DNA of 64,000 bases from DASYTH01 sp035712165. Lineage in GTDB: Bacteria; Actinomycetota; Actinomycetes; Mycobacteriales; Pseudonocardiaceae. The stretch covers positions 1-64,000 of the forward strand of contig NZ_DASTBH010000562.1 in NCBI RefSeq assembly GCF_035712165.1. The letters run 5' to 3'. Below, one piece after another: positions 22,481 through 30,026 of this stretch. The notes beneath the pieces were generated by a model that was given only the letters and a program-made list of their open reading frames with translations, was not told the DNA's origin and did no database searches. Positions within the stretch are counted from its first letter, which is position 1. Every line of letters begins with the position of its first letter. The position numbers were made by a program, and so were the translations under genes.

Positions 22481-24013
22481 TCAGGCGATCAGCCGCACCG
22501 TCGAGCCCGGCTTCACCCCGAGGTGAGGCAGCAGCTCGACGCCCGCCCACACCGACGCGTCCAGCCGGTCCGGCGAGTCCTTCGCCGAACCCGGCACCCA
22601 CGAGGCCCACTGGTCCTCGACGTGCTTGAGCGTTCCAACCACGTGCACGCGGTGCTGCTCCCACATGCCCGCCATCGGCTCGGCTCGCGCCCGCTTGCCC
22701 ACCGACGCGGTGACCTTGGTCAGGTGTGGCACCCGCAGCTTCGACTGCTCGGCGACCAGCTGCACCATCGTGTGCACCAGGTCGCCGCCCTGGTTGGTCT
22801 CGGCGGTGATCGCACCGGCCGCCCAGTCGTCGGACGCTTCGAGGGCTTTCTGCGCCCACGCGTACGGCGTCACCCGGCGGGAATAATCCTCCAGCAGGTA
22901 CAGGTGCGGGGCGTTGGGCAGCGATGGCGGGGTGTTGGGCGGCTGCACCCAGTCGGTCGGGGCAGGGCCGAGCCCGGCGACGATGATGCCGCACTCGTCG
23001 GAGTCCTCGGTGTTGGTGACCGCCGGGTCCACCGCGCATACCACGCGCCACAGGTCCGGGGTCCGCTCGGCGGTAAGCCGGGTCTGCTCGATGATGTCGA
23101 GGGTGATCAGCGCGCCCGGCACGGCGCGCAACAGCTCGCCGTCCAGCTCCTGGCGGCCCAGGGTGGTGCCCGCGAACTCTTCCTCGATCTCGCGCAGCCA
23201 GTCGGCCGAGAGGTTCTTGGCGTTCTCGCGGGTGCCGCCGCGCGTGAGGTAGGTGTTGGCGGCCAGGCCGCCCGCGATCGAGCCGCCCGCGTCGCGGTGC
23301 GCGTCGAGTAGCTTGACGAGGATCTTGTTGCCGCGCGTCGGGGTGGTGGTGATGATGATGCGCGGGTCGCCGATGCGGGTGGCGAACTTGATGCCCTCGT
23401 TCCAGACCGTGAGGTCCTTCCACGAGCCCACCTCGTCGCACCAGACGCCCTTGAAGTTCCAGCCTCGGATGCGGGCGGGGGCGTCGGCCGAACCGAGCCG
23501 GATGCGGCTGCCGTTCTTCAGGTACAGCGTGTACTCGGACCGGTTGTAGTTGGCGACGTGCGGGCCGTCCTCGCCGCCCAGGGCCTTCAGCAGCCCGGAG
23601 GGGCCTTCCACGCAGATCAGCTTCGCGTCGCCGAGGGTGGGCGCCACGATGGCGTAGTCGCCGGGGTCGGCCAGCGCCCGCTCGGCGAGCCACCCGGCGC
23701 CGACGAACGTCTTGCCCCAGCCACGGCCCGCCATGATCAGCCAGTGCCGCCAGCGGCCGGGCGGGGGCAGCTGGGAGGTCCGCGCGGTGTTGCGCCAGGG
23801 CAGCGGCCGGGGGGGTTCGAGGTCGGTCAGGATCTGGCGCTGGATCCCGGCCCACACCTGGTCTTCCGGGTCGAACTCGGGGCCGATGTCGTCGAGGCTG
23901 CCCAGGTTGGCCCAGTCGGTGACGGTGCCGTTGGGGTTCTGGTCGAGCTGTTGGGCGATGGCCCAGAGTCCGGCCAGGCCCTCGTCGGACAGGTCGGCGA
24001 GCGGGTCAGTCAC
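22481..24013 (-). CDS. terL: Terminase large subunit
   Basis: Encodes 510 aa. ATPase motifs: Walker A AGRGWGKT at residues 95-102, an APTLGDAK strand, Walker B GVWCDE at 189-194 and a coupling motif TTTPTRG. The nuclease domain begins at residues 325-333 (VCAVDPAVT, D329) with an ECGIIVAG strand. It cuts and pumps DNA into the procapsid. The start is a GTG overlapping the upstream gene by 8 nt. No portal or head gene follows: the next sequence is a convergent small gene. No repeated early promoter precedes the block. Confidence 0.95.
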   Translation of the reverse strand: MTDPLADLSDEGLAGLWAIAQQLDQNPNGTVTDWANLGSLDDIGPEFDPEDQVWAGIQRQILTDLEPPRPLPWRNTARTSQLPPPGRWRHWLIMAGRGWGKTFVGAGWLAERALADPGDYAIVAPTLGDAKLICVEGPSGLLKALGGEDGPHVANYNRSEYTLYLKNGSRIRLGSADAPARIRGWNFKGVWCDEVGSWKDLTVWNEGIKFATRIGDPRIIITTTPTRGNKILVKLLDAHRDAGGSIAGGLAANTYLTRGGTRENAKNLSADWLREIEEEFAGTTLGRQELDGELLRAVPGALITLDIIEQTRLTAERTPDLWRVVCAVDPAVTNTEDSDECGIIVAGLGPAPTDWVQPPNTPPSLPNAPHLYLLEDYSRRVTPYAWAQKALEASDDWAAGAITAETNQGGDLVHTMVQLVAEQSKLRVPHLTKVTASVGKRARAEPMAGMWEQHRVHVVGTLKHVEDQWASWVPGSAKDSPDRLDASVWAGVELLPHLGVKPGSTVRLIA

Positions 24014-24257
24014 GGCCGGGCCAACCGGGGTGGGCGCGCCGGATGTCGGCGGCTACGGCGTGCTGGCGGCGCCGTTCGGTGCGGGTGAGCTGGCGGGCCA
24101 GGTGGTCGCGGTCGGCGGTGCCGACGCAGCGGCCGTCCCAGGTGTAGGCGATGCCGAGGGGGGCGGGCTGGCGGGGGACGACGAGGACGACGCCGTGTCG
24201 GCGGACGCGACGCCAGCGCCAGAGCTGGGCGAGGGCGAGCAGGCTACGAGTCCGCAT
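24006..24257 (-). CDS. Small basic protein between terminase genes
   Basis: Encodes 83 aa, very Arg-rich, with GGAGG 5 nt before the ATG. It overlaps both neighbours (8 and 14 nt), so it is translated with the terminase genes. No recognised fold. Confidence 0.68.
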   Translation of the reverse strand: MRTRSLLALAQLWRWRRVRRHGVVLVVPRQPAPLGIAYTWDGRCVGTADRDHLARQLTRTERRRQHAVAADIRRAHPGWPGRD

Positions 24258-24918
24258 GGTGGCCTCCGGTGAGCTTGGCACGTTCGGTCTCGGTGAGCGC
24301 GGGGCCTGCACGGTCGGGGGCGGCCACCTGGTAGCCCAGGGTGGTCCTGGCGGCGAGGATGGCGCGCTGGGCGGCGCGGCGGGCCTCGACTTCCCAGGGG
24401 ATGCCCAGCTCGCCACACAGGGCCTTCAGGGCTTCGACGACGGTGCGGCCGTAGGAGCGCATGACGTCCACCTTCTGGGCCTCGATGCCCAGCCGGACGC
24501 CGTCCTTGATCAGCTTGGCGGCGCGGTCGCGTTCCTCGGCTTCGAGGGCGGCCAGTCCCCGTGTGGCCTCGGCGACTTCGTGGGTGTCGCCGAACCGGTC
24601 GACGTCGAGCTTGTGGCCGATCAGCGCGCCGATGCCCTCGGCCTCGTACTGCTGGGCGAGCAGGATGCCGTAGAACTCGGCGCGGGCGCAGGAGACGGCG
24701 ACCAGGTGGGCGTACGCCTCTGCGAACTGGACGGGCCGGACGGCGGGGTCGCCGTAGCCGGGCAGGCGGTCGGCGAGGATGCGGGCGGCCTTGCGGTCGG
24801 CGGCCGAGCCCGCCGAGACGGGCGGCAGGGTGGGGTCGGCGGGGTCGGCCCAGGCTTGCGCGGGCCGGGCGCCCTTGGGCCACTCGGCTACCGGGTCGTG
24901 GTGCTGATCTTCCGCCAT
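24244..24918 (-). CDS. Probable terminase small subunit
   Basis: Encodes 224 aa, almost entirely helical, with charged segments fit for a ring-forming coiled coil (residues 110-160, EERDRAAKLIKDGVRLGIEA). Position one small gene upstream of the large subunit is the main argument; no clear HTH was seen. The start has no good ribosome site; a TACCCT hexamer 6 nt upstream of the ATG raises the possibility of another leaderless start, but no matching -35 exists. Confidence 0.5.
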   Translation of the reverse strand: MAEDQHHDPVAEWPKGARPAQAWADPADPTLPPVSAGSAADRKAARILADRLPGYGDPAVRPVQFAEAYAHLVAVSCARAEFYGILLAQQYEAEGIGALIGHKLDVDRFGDTHEVAEATRGLAALEAEERDRAAKLIKDGVRLGIEAQKVDVMRSYGRTVVEALKALCGELGIPWEVEARRAAQRAILAARTTLGYQVAAPDRAGPALTETERAKLTGGHHADS

Positions 24919-25001
24919 GCGCCCAGGGTAAGCGGCATGCGCGGATGCGCAGGGCAGGCTCGCGGAGGTACGCTCAGCGGGCCGGTTGTCCAGAGGTATG
25001 G

Positions 25002-25034
25002 GAAGGCCCCCCGTTGTCGAGGCGGGGGGCCTTC
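25002..25034 (-). terminator. Hairpin terminator
   Basis: A 12-bp stem (GAAGGCCCCCCG and complement), 13 nt past the stop of gene 25047-25313. Confidence 0.75.
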
Positions 25035-25046
25035 GTGCGCCCTGGG

Positions 25047-25313
25047 TCAGGCGGAGATGGCGGCGAGCAGGACGGCGACGTAGTCCACCTCGGGCTCGAC
25101 GCCGGTCTCCATGAGCGCAAGCTGCGCGGAGTCGAACGCAATCTCGACGGCGGCGCTGGCGTCGGGGTGCCGGTTCTCCAGCTCCTCGATGAGCGCGGCG
25201 CGGGTCATGCGCTCGTGCTCGTCGGGGTTGGGCTTGGCGTCAACCAGGCGCAGCGCGCCGATGAGCAGCGCGTCCGGCTTGCCGGTCATGAACTCGGCGA
25301 ACTTGGGGTGCAT
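25047..25313 (-). CDS. Small acidic hypothetical protein
   Basis: Encodes 88 aa with GGGAGAA before the ATG, alone between promoter 25334-25376 and a terminator. Helical (MTRAALIEELENRHPDASAA). Function unknown. Confidence 0.72.
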   Translation of the reverse strand: MHPKFAEFMTGKPDALLIGALRLVDAKPNPDEHERMTRAALIEELENRHPDASAAVEIAFDSAQLALMETGVEPEVDYVAVLLAAISA

Positions 25314-25333
25314 GGCGGTTCTCCCTTGATCGA

Positions 25334-25376
25334 GCGGAACACCGATAGCTTAGCCGGTGTCACAGCGGCTCGTCAA
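25334..25376 (-). promoter_or_regulatory. Repeated promoter-operator module
   Basis: Leftward TTGACG (25376-25371), AGCCG...CGGC spacer, -10 TAAGCT (25352-25347), 6 nt, GTTCCGC (25340-25334). Confidence 0.9.
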
Positions 25377-25395
25377 TAGGAGAGTGGATACGCCA

Positions 25396-25430
25396 CGGCC
25401 CCCGCACCGGGGATGGTCAGACGGGGGCCG
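25396..25430 (-). terminator. Hairpin terminator
   Basis: CGGCCCCCG pairs with CGGGGGCCG, 47 nt past the stop of the 28-aa gene; ends the leftward operon that begins near 27187. Confidence 0.65.
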
Positions 25431-25477
25431 CAACGCGAGGGTAAGTCACATCTGTTGAATGATCAACCAGGTAGACG

Positions 25478-25564
25478 TCAGGGACGAAAAGACCGGTTCC
25501 ACAACCCGATGATCAGGAAGGTGCCGACCAGGGACAGCCCGGCCGCGATCAGCGCGCCCAGCAT
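25478..25564 (-). CDS. 28-aa single-helix membrane peptide
   Basis: The ATG overlaps the stop of the gene before it (TGATG), and the sequence is one membrane helix with a basic end (MLGALIAAGLSLVGTF, then WNRSFRP). The coupling, composition and position before a terminator argue that it is translated. Possible role in membrane integrity or regulation of a partner protein; unproven. Confidence 0.55.
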   Translation of the reverse strand: MLGALIAAGLSLVGTFLIIGLWNRSFRP

Positions 25565-25824
25565 CAGCCGCACATGGCGGGGAGGTGGAACGTCCCCAGC
25601 TCGCGGCCCGATGGCCCCGCCTCGATCTTGGGCAGGCTGACCCCGTCGAACGCGGCGGCTACCCCGCCCTCCAGGCCGATCGTGTCCGCCTCGGGGTCGA
25701 CGTCGGCCACGGTGGTCTCGTGGCAAAGCTTCGAGCACACCTCGGGGTTCGGGTCGCCGTCCGGGTTCTCGATCACCAGATGCACCAGGTCGCCGGGCTT
25801 GAGCAGCGCGAGAGTCGTCGTCAT
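25564..25824 (-). CDS. Small hypothetical protein
   Basis: Encodes 86 aa starting MTTTLALLKPGDLVHLV, beta-rich at the start with a Cys pair (CSKLC) in the middle. No strong ribosome site; it lies 15 nt downstream of the previous gene. Confidence 0.65.
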   Translation of the reverse strand: MTTTLALLKPGDLVHLVIENPDGDPNPEVCSKLCHETTVADVDPEADTIGLEGGVAAAFDGVSLPKIEAGPSGRELGTFHLPAMCG

Positions 25825-25839
25825 GGCCACATCGTAGGG

Positions 25840-26532
25840 CTAGTCGTAGGTCTTGTCCTTCGCGCTGGCCCGCTTGCGCTTGCCGGGCTTGTCGGCGACG
25901 ACTGGACGGTGGGGCTCAGGTCGCTTGTGCGGGGATGGCGAGTCCAGGTCGAACTCCTCGCCCCAGCCGTCCACGATCGCGCCCGTGGGATCGAGCAGGG
26001 CGGCGCCCAGGGCCATCGGGCCACTGGGCCACAGCGGCAGGCCGCGCTCGGTCAGGGCCGCGTCCTGGTTGAAGACCTTACGGGCGTGGGATTCGTTGTC
26101 GCCGTGAACGAAGGTCAGGCGGCCGTGGGTGGACTCGATCACGATCACCCAGGGGGCACCCTTGGGCATGCCAGGCCGGAAGTACGGCGAGCCGAGCGAC
26201 CGCGACGGAGCCGAGCGCGGCCGGGGCGGATGGACGCGGGCGCCGGTGGCAGTGGCGCGGCGGGCGTAGGCGCCTCGGCGGGCGCCGCCGCCGAGTTCGG
26301 GCTGGCCGACGTCGCCGCTCTCGATCCGCTCGTGCCAGCCGTTGACCAGGCGGCGGGCGCATGCGGCGTGCACCGGGATGTACTCGCCGGTAGGCATGCG
26401 CCACCAGTGGATGGCCGAGTGGTCGCAGACCGTGCACCCGGCGGTCAGGCCGTACTCCAGGTGCTCGGCGATGTCGGCGGTGTTGACCGCGAGGCGGCCG
26501 TGTTCGTTCAGAGGCGGCTCGGGCAACAGCAT
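25840..26532 (-). CDS. Hypothetical 230-aa protein
   Basis: The ATG overlaps the upstream TGA. An N-terminal CTVCDHSAIHWW knuckle with a later HAAC could form a zinc site; a disordered Arg/Pro-rich linker (residues 80-115) joins it to a strand-rich domain (WVIVIESTHGRLTFVHGDN). The end is Lys/Arg-rich. No family recognised. Confidence 0.7.
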   Translation of the reverse strand: MLLPEPPLNEHGRLAVNTADIAEHLEYGLTAGCTVCDHSAIHWWRMPTGEYIPVHAACARRLVNGWHERIESGDVGQPELGGGARRGAYARRATATGARVHPPRPRSAPSRSLGSPYFRPGMPKGAPWVIVIESTHGRLTFVHGDNESHARKVFNQDAALTERGLPLWPSGPMALGAALLDPTGAIVDGWGEEFDLDSPSPHKRPEPHRPVVADKPGKRKRASAKDKTYD

Positions 26533-26810
26533 CAGCGCAGACCTTCCTCGATTAGCGCTCGCAGAGCGGCGAGCCGGTCGGTGTCCTCGGTGGCCATGTG
26601 CGCGACCACGGGGTTGCTGTCGGAGAACTCGATGCCGGACAGGGTGGGGTAGAGGTCGGCGTTACTCCGGGCGGCCCGGAGGACCCCGGCGAGGATGTCG
26701 AGGTCCGGCGGCACGTCGCCGGACTGGCCGCCCGCCGACCAGAAGCCGTTGACGAAGCCGAGCACGGCGGCCTCGCGGATCAACCGCTCGGTGTGGTGGC
26801 TGATCTTCAC
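26532..26810 (-). CDS. Small helical hypothetical protein
   Basis: Encodes 92 aa from a GTG in a GTGA overlap. Helical with a Gly/Phe-rich turn (LGFVNGFWSAGGQSGD). Coupled to genes on both sides. Confidence 0.68.
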   Translation of the reverse strand: MKISHHTERLIREAAVLGFVNGFWSAGGQSGDVPPDLDILAGVLRAARSNADLYPTLSGIEFSDSNPVVAHMATEDTDRLAALRALIEEGLR

Positions 26811-27187
26811 AGCGCGCTCGCCGGGTCGTCGAGGACCTCCAGGGCACGGGCCAAGGTGATCGTGCTGTCGGAGCGGCCGACCCAGGGGGCGCGGGCGACG
26901 CCGAGGATCGGAGTGGACTGCGTGGAGGTGAGGGTGAGGAAGACGTGCTGGTCGTAGGTGGGGCTCGGCCAGCGGGCGCGGATGTGGACGCCGTGGAAGT
27001 TCGAGGTGCGCTGGTGGATCTCGGGGGTGTCCAGGCCGCGCCTGCTGAACCGGATGGACAGGCCGTAGGCGGGGACGGGCTGCCACAGCGCGTTGGGGTT
27101 GAGGTAGTAACGCTTCATGCCCTCGATGAGTGCGGCGCGCTTGCCGGACAGCCGGGCGGGGACGGGGGCGACGGTGTGTTGCAGCAT
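26807..27187 (-). CDS. Hypothetical 126-aa protein
   Basis: ATG with GAAAGG 6 nt upstream. Basic N-half, strand-rich C-half (GVHIRARWPSPTYDQHVFLTL). First gene after the hairpin at 27222-27259; no separate promoter seen. Confidence 0.68.
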   Translation of the reverse strand: MLQHTVAPVPARLSGKRAALIEGMKRYYLNPNALWQPVPAYGLSIRFSRRGLDTPEIHQRTSNFHGVHIRARWPSPTYDQHVFLTLTSTQSTPILGVARAPWVGRSDSTITLARALEVLDDPASAL

Positions 27188-27221
27188 GGCGAGCCTTTCA
27201 GTGAGGTGAGATGAGGAGAGA

Positions 27222-27259
27222 CCGCAGCCCCGCGCGGGGGGATTCGCGCGGGGCTGCGG
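27222..27259 (-). terminator. 15-bp hairpin
   Basis: A perfect 15-bp stem (CCGCAGCCCCGCGCG and complement) with an 8-nt loop, between genes 27270-27638 and 26807-27187. Confidence 0.72.
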
Positions 27260-27269
27260 GGGTGGGTGC

Positions 27270-27638
27270 TCAGACCCACGGGCGACCGTCCATCTGGACG
27301 GAGGCGACGCCGACCTTGGCGAGGCGGTTGGCCTCGTCGAGGTCTTCGGCGTAGTCCCAGCCTTCCTGGTCGCGGACCTCGGCGTGGATGTGCTCGTGGC
27401 CTGCTTCGCAGGTCCAGCCACGTCCGTCGGGGAGTTCCCAGGCGAGTGCGCCGCACTCGACGATCTGGGCGTCCACGATGTCCTCGATCTCTTCGACCCA
27501 GTGGGCGGGGATCTCAATCAACCAGTTGCAGATCTCGGCATCGGGGTCGAGGTAGCAGCGGCGCACGTTGTCGACGGTGGCGTGGGTGCCGGTCGTGCCG
27601 TTGTGGCGGGCGCGGTTGCCGCAGGTGATCGCAGCCAT
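27270..27638 (-). CDS. Hypothetical protein with N-terminal Cys/His pattern
   Basis: Encodes 122 aa. ATG 27638 is preferred over ATG 27650 because GAGG lies 6 nt upstream. N-terminal TCGNRARHNGTTGTHATVD and a following Cys suggest a small metal site, and more Cys/His appear in the middle (ECGALAW, TCEAGHEHIH). Driven by promoter 27670-27712. Confidence 0.72.
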   Translation of the reverse strand: MAAITCGNRARHNGTTGTHATVDNVRRCYLDPDAEICNWLIEIPAHWVEEIEDIVDAQIVECGALAWELPDGRGWTCEAGHEHIHAEVRDQEGWDYAEDLDEANRLAKVGVASVQMDGRPWV

Positions 27639-27669
27639 TGGGGGCCTCATCTCTGTGGAGTTGTATCGG

Positions 27670-27712
27670 GCGGAACATGGATAGCTTAGCCGTGTTCCGC
27701 CCGGCTCGTCAA
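27670..27712 (-). promoter_or_regulatory. Repeated promoter-operator module overlapping upstream stop
   Basis: Leftward TTGACG (27712-27707), AGCCG...CGGC spacer, -10 TAAGCT (27688-27683), 6 nt, GTTCCGC (27676-27670). The TGA of the 40-aa gene is inside TTGACG. Confidence 0.9.
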
Positions 27713-27831
27713 CCCCTGAAGTCGAAGACGTCCCCGTGCTTCTTGTGCAGCTCGTCGATGATCTTGTCGGCCGCGTCCAACTCCTCTTCGGAGACGCGGG
27801 GCAGGGCGGCGGGGCAGGCGGTGTTGATCAC
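27709..27831 (-). CDS. 40-aa acidic microprotein
   Basis: GTG with GAGGAG 6 nt upstream, just after promoter 27853-27895. It encodes VINTACPAALPRVSEEELD and a charged helix ending DVFDFRG. Its stop is the TGA of the next promoter's -35 box. Position between two modules and a good ribosome site support it. Confidence 0.68.
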   Translation of the reverse strand: MINTACPAALPRVSEEELDAADKIIDELHKKHGDVFDFRG

Positions 27832-27852
27832 TAGGTACTCCTCGGGCTGGTT

Positions 27853-27895
27853 GCGGAACGTAGTTATCGTAGCCGTTTCGTCAACGGCTAGTCAA
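27853..27895 (-). promoter_or_regulatory. Repeated promoter-operator module
   Basis: Leftward TTGACT (27895-27890), spacer with AGCCG...CGGC, -10 TACGAT (27871-27866), 6 nt, GTTCCGC (27859-27853). Confidence 0.87.
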
Positions 27896-27944
27896 TCTCT
27901 ACATCGCTCGCCGAGGGCTTCCTGTTTCCTGTTGGCCTAGGAAA

Positions 27945-27974
27945 CAATCAACCGGTTTCGAGACGGCTCGTCAT
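27945..27974 (-). promoter_or_regulatory. Orphan operator-like copy of the module
   Basis: Keeps the 6-18-6 geometry leftward (ATGACG, then AGCCG...CCGG spacer, TGATTG) but with poor -35 and -10 boxes. It lies between the 40-aa gene's promoter and the divergent HIT gene, so it may be a binding site more than a promoter. Confidence 0.45.
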
Positions 27975-27990
27975 TCGCTGGAATAGCTAC

Positions 27991-28347
27991 ATGACCTGCA
28001 CGTTCTGCGACATCGCCACCGGGACCGGCCCCGCCACCATCGTCGCCGAGTGGCCCGACACTATCGCGATCTTCCCCCGCGAACGCGGCGGCAAGCGCGG
28101 GTGCACGGAGGGTCACATCCTGGTCATCCCGCGCGTGCACGTTCGCGACGCCGCCGACCAGCCGCTGGTCACCGCGATCACCATGGCCCGCGCCGCCGAG
28201 CTGGCCAAGCGGCTCGGCTACGCCGACTGCAACATCATCACCAACCAGGGCGCGGTCGCCACCCAGACCGTCTTCCACCTGCACGTGCACCTGGTGCCCC
28301 GCCGTGCGGGCGACGGACTGGCGTTGCCCTGGAGTGCGGCGGCGTGA
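27991..28347 (+). CDS. HIT-family nucleotide hydrolase/transferase
   Basis: Encodes 118 aa, close to the usual HIT length. CTFCDIATG at the N-terminus (zinc-binding CxxC found in many HIT proteins), an ILVIPRVHV strand, and the histidine triad HLHVH at residues 96-100. HIT proteins hydrolyse AMP-type or dinucleotide substrates. It is the only rightward gene between 22.5 and 31.6 kb. No clear ribosome site or promoter was found; the orphan site at 27945 lies directly upstream. Confidence 0.88.
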   Translation: MTCTFCDIATGTGPATIVAEWPDTIAIFPRERGGKRGCTEGHILVIPRVHVRDAADQPLVTAITMARAAELAKRLGYADCNIITNQGAVATQTVFHLHVHLVPRRAGDGLALPWSAAA

Positions 28348-28351
28348 GCGC

Positions 28352-28591
28352 CTACGCGGCGGCGGGCTCCGGCCTGCGCGACCATGCCCGGTAGTTGCGG
28401 ATGTAGATCACGGTGAAGCCGGTGATGGAGATCAGGAAGCCCCAGTTGCGGGTGAGCAGCATGAAGCAGATCCAGCCCACCTGGGCGACCATGCCGACCA
28501 CCCAGGCGGCGCGGCGCTTGCGTCCGGCCAGCTCGGCGTTGGTCAGGGCCAGCGCGGCGAGGGCGAAGGACAGCAGCTGCTCGATTGCCAT
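28352..28591 (-). CDS. Small membrane protein (PnuC-like segment)
   Basis: Encodes 79 aa with three hydrophobic helices; the last two (VVGMVAQVGWICFML and GFLISITGFTVIYI, ending RNYRAW) resemble short PnuC-type fragments common in phages. The weak ribosome site leaves the start uncertain. Convergent with the HIT gene. Confidence 0.65.
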   Translation of the reverse strand: MAIEQLLSFALAALALTNAELAGRKRRAAWVVGMVAQVGWICFMLLTRNWGFLISITGFTVIYIRNYRAWSRRPEPAAA

Positions 28592-28670
28592 GAGCCAAGG
28601 CTGCCAGCTCGGGCGCGGGCAGAGTACGCCGTGCGGCGGGGCTGGAGCGTGCCATCTGGCACAGAAGGCC

Positions 28671-28702
28671 GACGGCCCCGGCTCGATCGAGCCGGGGCCG
28701 TC
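28671..28702. terminator. 32-nt perfect palindrome
   Basis: Two 16-nt complementary arms with no loop, downstream of the leftward operon ending at 28838. Confidence 0.7.
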
Positions 28703-28837
28703 AGGCGGGGTAGGCCGGAGCCGTTGCGCGGCCGGGCCGGGGGGCACGTTACCGCTCAGCGCGCGTCGCGCGACCCCGCCCACCCCTACCGGCGATCCTC
28801 TACTGAGCGCCTCGTCAGGCAGCCTCGCCGCCGGATG

Positions 28838-29065
28838 TCACCCGCGAACGTAGTGGACGCAGCCTGCGGTGAAGCATTTGCCCTCGCTGTTGGCGGGGTG
28901 GTCGTTGCCGCACTTCTTGCGGCTGGCAGTGCTCATGCCCTCGCGGGGCGGGGTTCCGGCGCCGGTGCCGCCCTTGCGGTGTTGCCACGCCTTCTTGGGC
29001 GGGTCCGGCTTCTTGGGCGGGTCCGGCTTCTTCTCGTCCTTGCTGTCGTTGCCCTTTCTCCCCAC
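28838..29065 (-). CDS. Small Lys/Pro-rich zinc protein
   Basis: Encodes 75 aa from a GTG with GGGAGG 5 nt upstream. The N-half carries PKKPDPPKK repeats; the C-half has CGNDHPANSEGKC and a final CVH, a likely zinc knuckle. Probably the last gene of the operon from 31571; the next 240 bp leftward hold only the palindrome at 28671-28702. Confidence 0.66.
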   Translation of the reverse strand: MGRKGNDSKDEKKPDPPKKPDPPKKAWQHRKGGTGAGTPPREGMSTASRKKCGNDHPANSEGKCFTAGCVHYVRG

Positions 29066-29086
29066 AGTGTCCTCCCAGTTGGTTAC

Positions 29087-29401
29087 CTACTGACGATTCA
29101 CTTCCAGCCACGCCACCGTGGCCCGGCCGCGCTCGCGCATGGTGCCGAGGCCCTGATGGCAGAAGCAGGTCCCAGCGACGTGCCCGAACACACCGAGCAC
29201 CAGGCACTCACGATGCACCGGGGCATCGGTGGACAGCGGGCGCCCATCGTCGCCCGCGCGGGCGTGCGGGACGAGCAGACCCTGGTCGCCCTCGGCCACC
29301 AGCTCGCCACACTCCAGACACGGCTTGCCGACCGGGGCGGCCACCTGCTCGGCGTCGGCAATGAACGGCGCGCCCCAGGGCTCGCCAAAGAACCGATTCA
29401 C
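29087..29401 (-). CDS. Small zinc-binding protein
   Basis: Encodes 104 aa from a GTG in a GTGA overlap, with GGAGGAG nearby. CLECGELV, later HREC and CFCH residues make one or two zinc sites. Function unknown. Confidence 0.68.
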   Translation of the reverse strand: MNRFFGEPWGAPFIADAEQVAAPVGKPCLECGELVAEGDQGLLVPHARAGDDGRPLSTDAPVHRECLVLGVFGHVAGTCFCHQGLGTMRERGRATVAWLEVNRQ

Positions 29402-29586
29402 GATCTCCTCCTCGGCCTGCCGTCCATGCGAGGACGTTCCGCGTGCGGCTTGAGGGTCCGCCGCCACGGGATCTTGTCCGGGAACCGCTGGTCGATGCAG
29501 ATGTCGCCCGCCTCGACGCCACATCGCGGACAGGCCGCATAGCGGTGCCAGTACCGGTTGAGGGCCTCGCTGCGGTGGTCGATCAC
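29398..29586 (-). CDS. Zinc-finger microprotein
   Basis: Encodes 62 aa from a GTG in a GTGA overlap. ACPRCGVEAGDIC plus a following PHAERPR matches the CPxCGAxxGxxC...HxxR pattern found in many actinophage microproteins. Confidence 0.75.
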   Translation of the reverse strand: MIDHRSEALNRYWHRYAACPRCGVEAGDICIDQRFPDKIPWRRTLKPHAERPRMDGRPRRRS

Positions 29587-30026
29587 CTGCGCGCGGTCCT
29601 GCTGACGTCGTAGCCGTCCCGGCTGACCTGCTCGACGGGGATGCCGTTGGCCAGGCAGAGCGCGGCGCGCTGGTCGTCCATGCTGGCGCGCAGGTCCCAG
29701 TAGGCCACGGGGTCAGAGGACCGCAACGGGCCGGACGCCGGGTGCATACGGCTGGCCAGGGTGGACATGGCGCACTTGGCGGCGATGGCAGCCCGCCGGT
29801 TGTAGCCGGGGCGCCGGATGTGCCCGAGCTGGATGCGGCGCACGGTGATCCGCTGGCCGGGCTCGGCCCAGTCGCCCGGCAGAGTCTCGACCTCCACCAG
29901 GGCCTCGTCGGGGACGCACAGCGCGGCATGGCCGCCGAGCACGACGACCTCGGCGTTGGTGGGGTTGCGGTGGCCATGCTCGTCGGGCCGGTCGGGACCG
30001 TAGGCCATGGCGGTCGTCTCGGTCAT
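29583..30026 (-). CDS. Hypothetical 147-aa protein
   Basis: The ATG overlaps the upstream stop (ATGA). Mostly strands in the first half (AEVVVLGGHAALCVPDEALVEVE), helices in the second. No family recognised. Confidence 0.68.
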   Translation of the reverse strand: MTETTAMAYGPDRPDEHGHRNPTNAEVVVLGGHAALCVPDEALVEVETLPGDWAEPGQRITVRRIQLGHIRRPGYNRRAAIAAKCAMSTLASRMHPASGPLRSSDPVAYWDLRASMDDQRAALCLANGIPVEQVSRDGYDVSRTARR

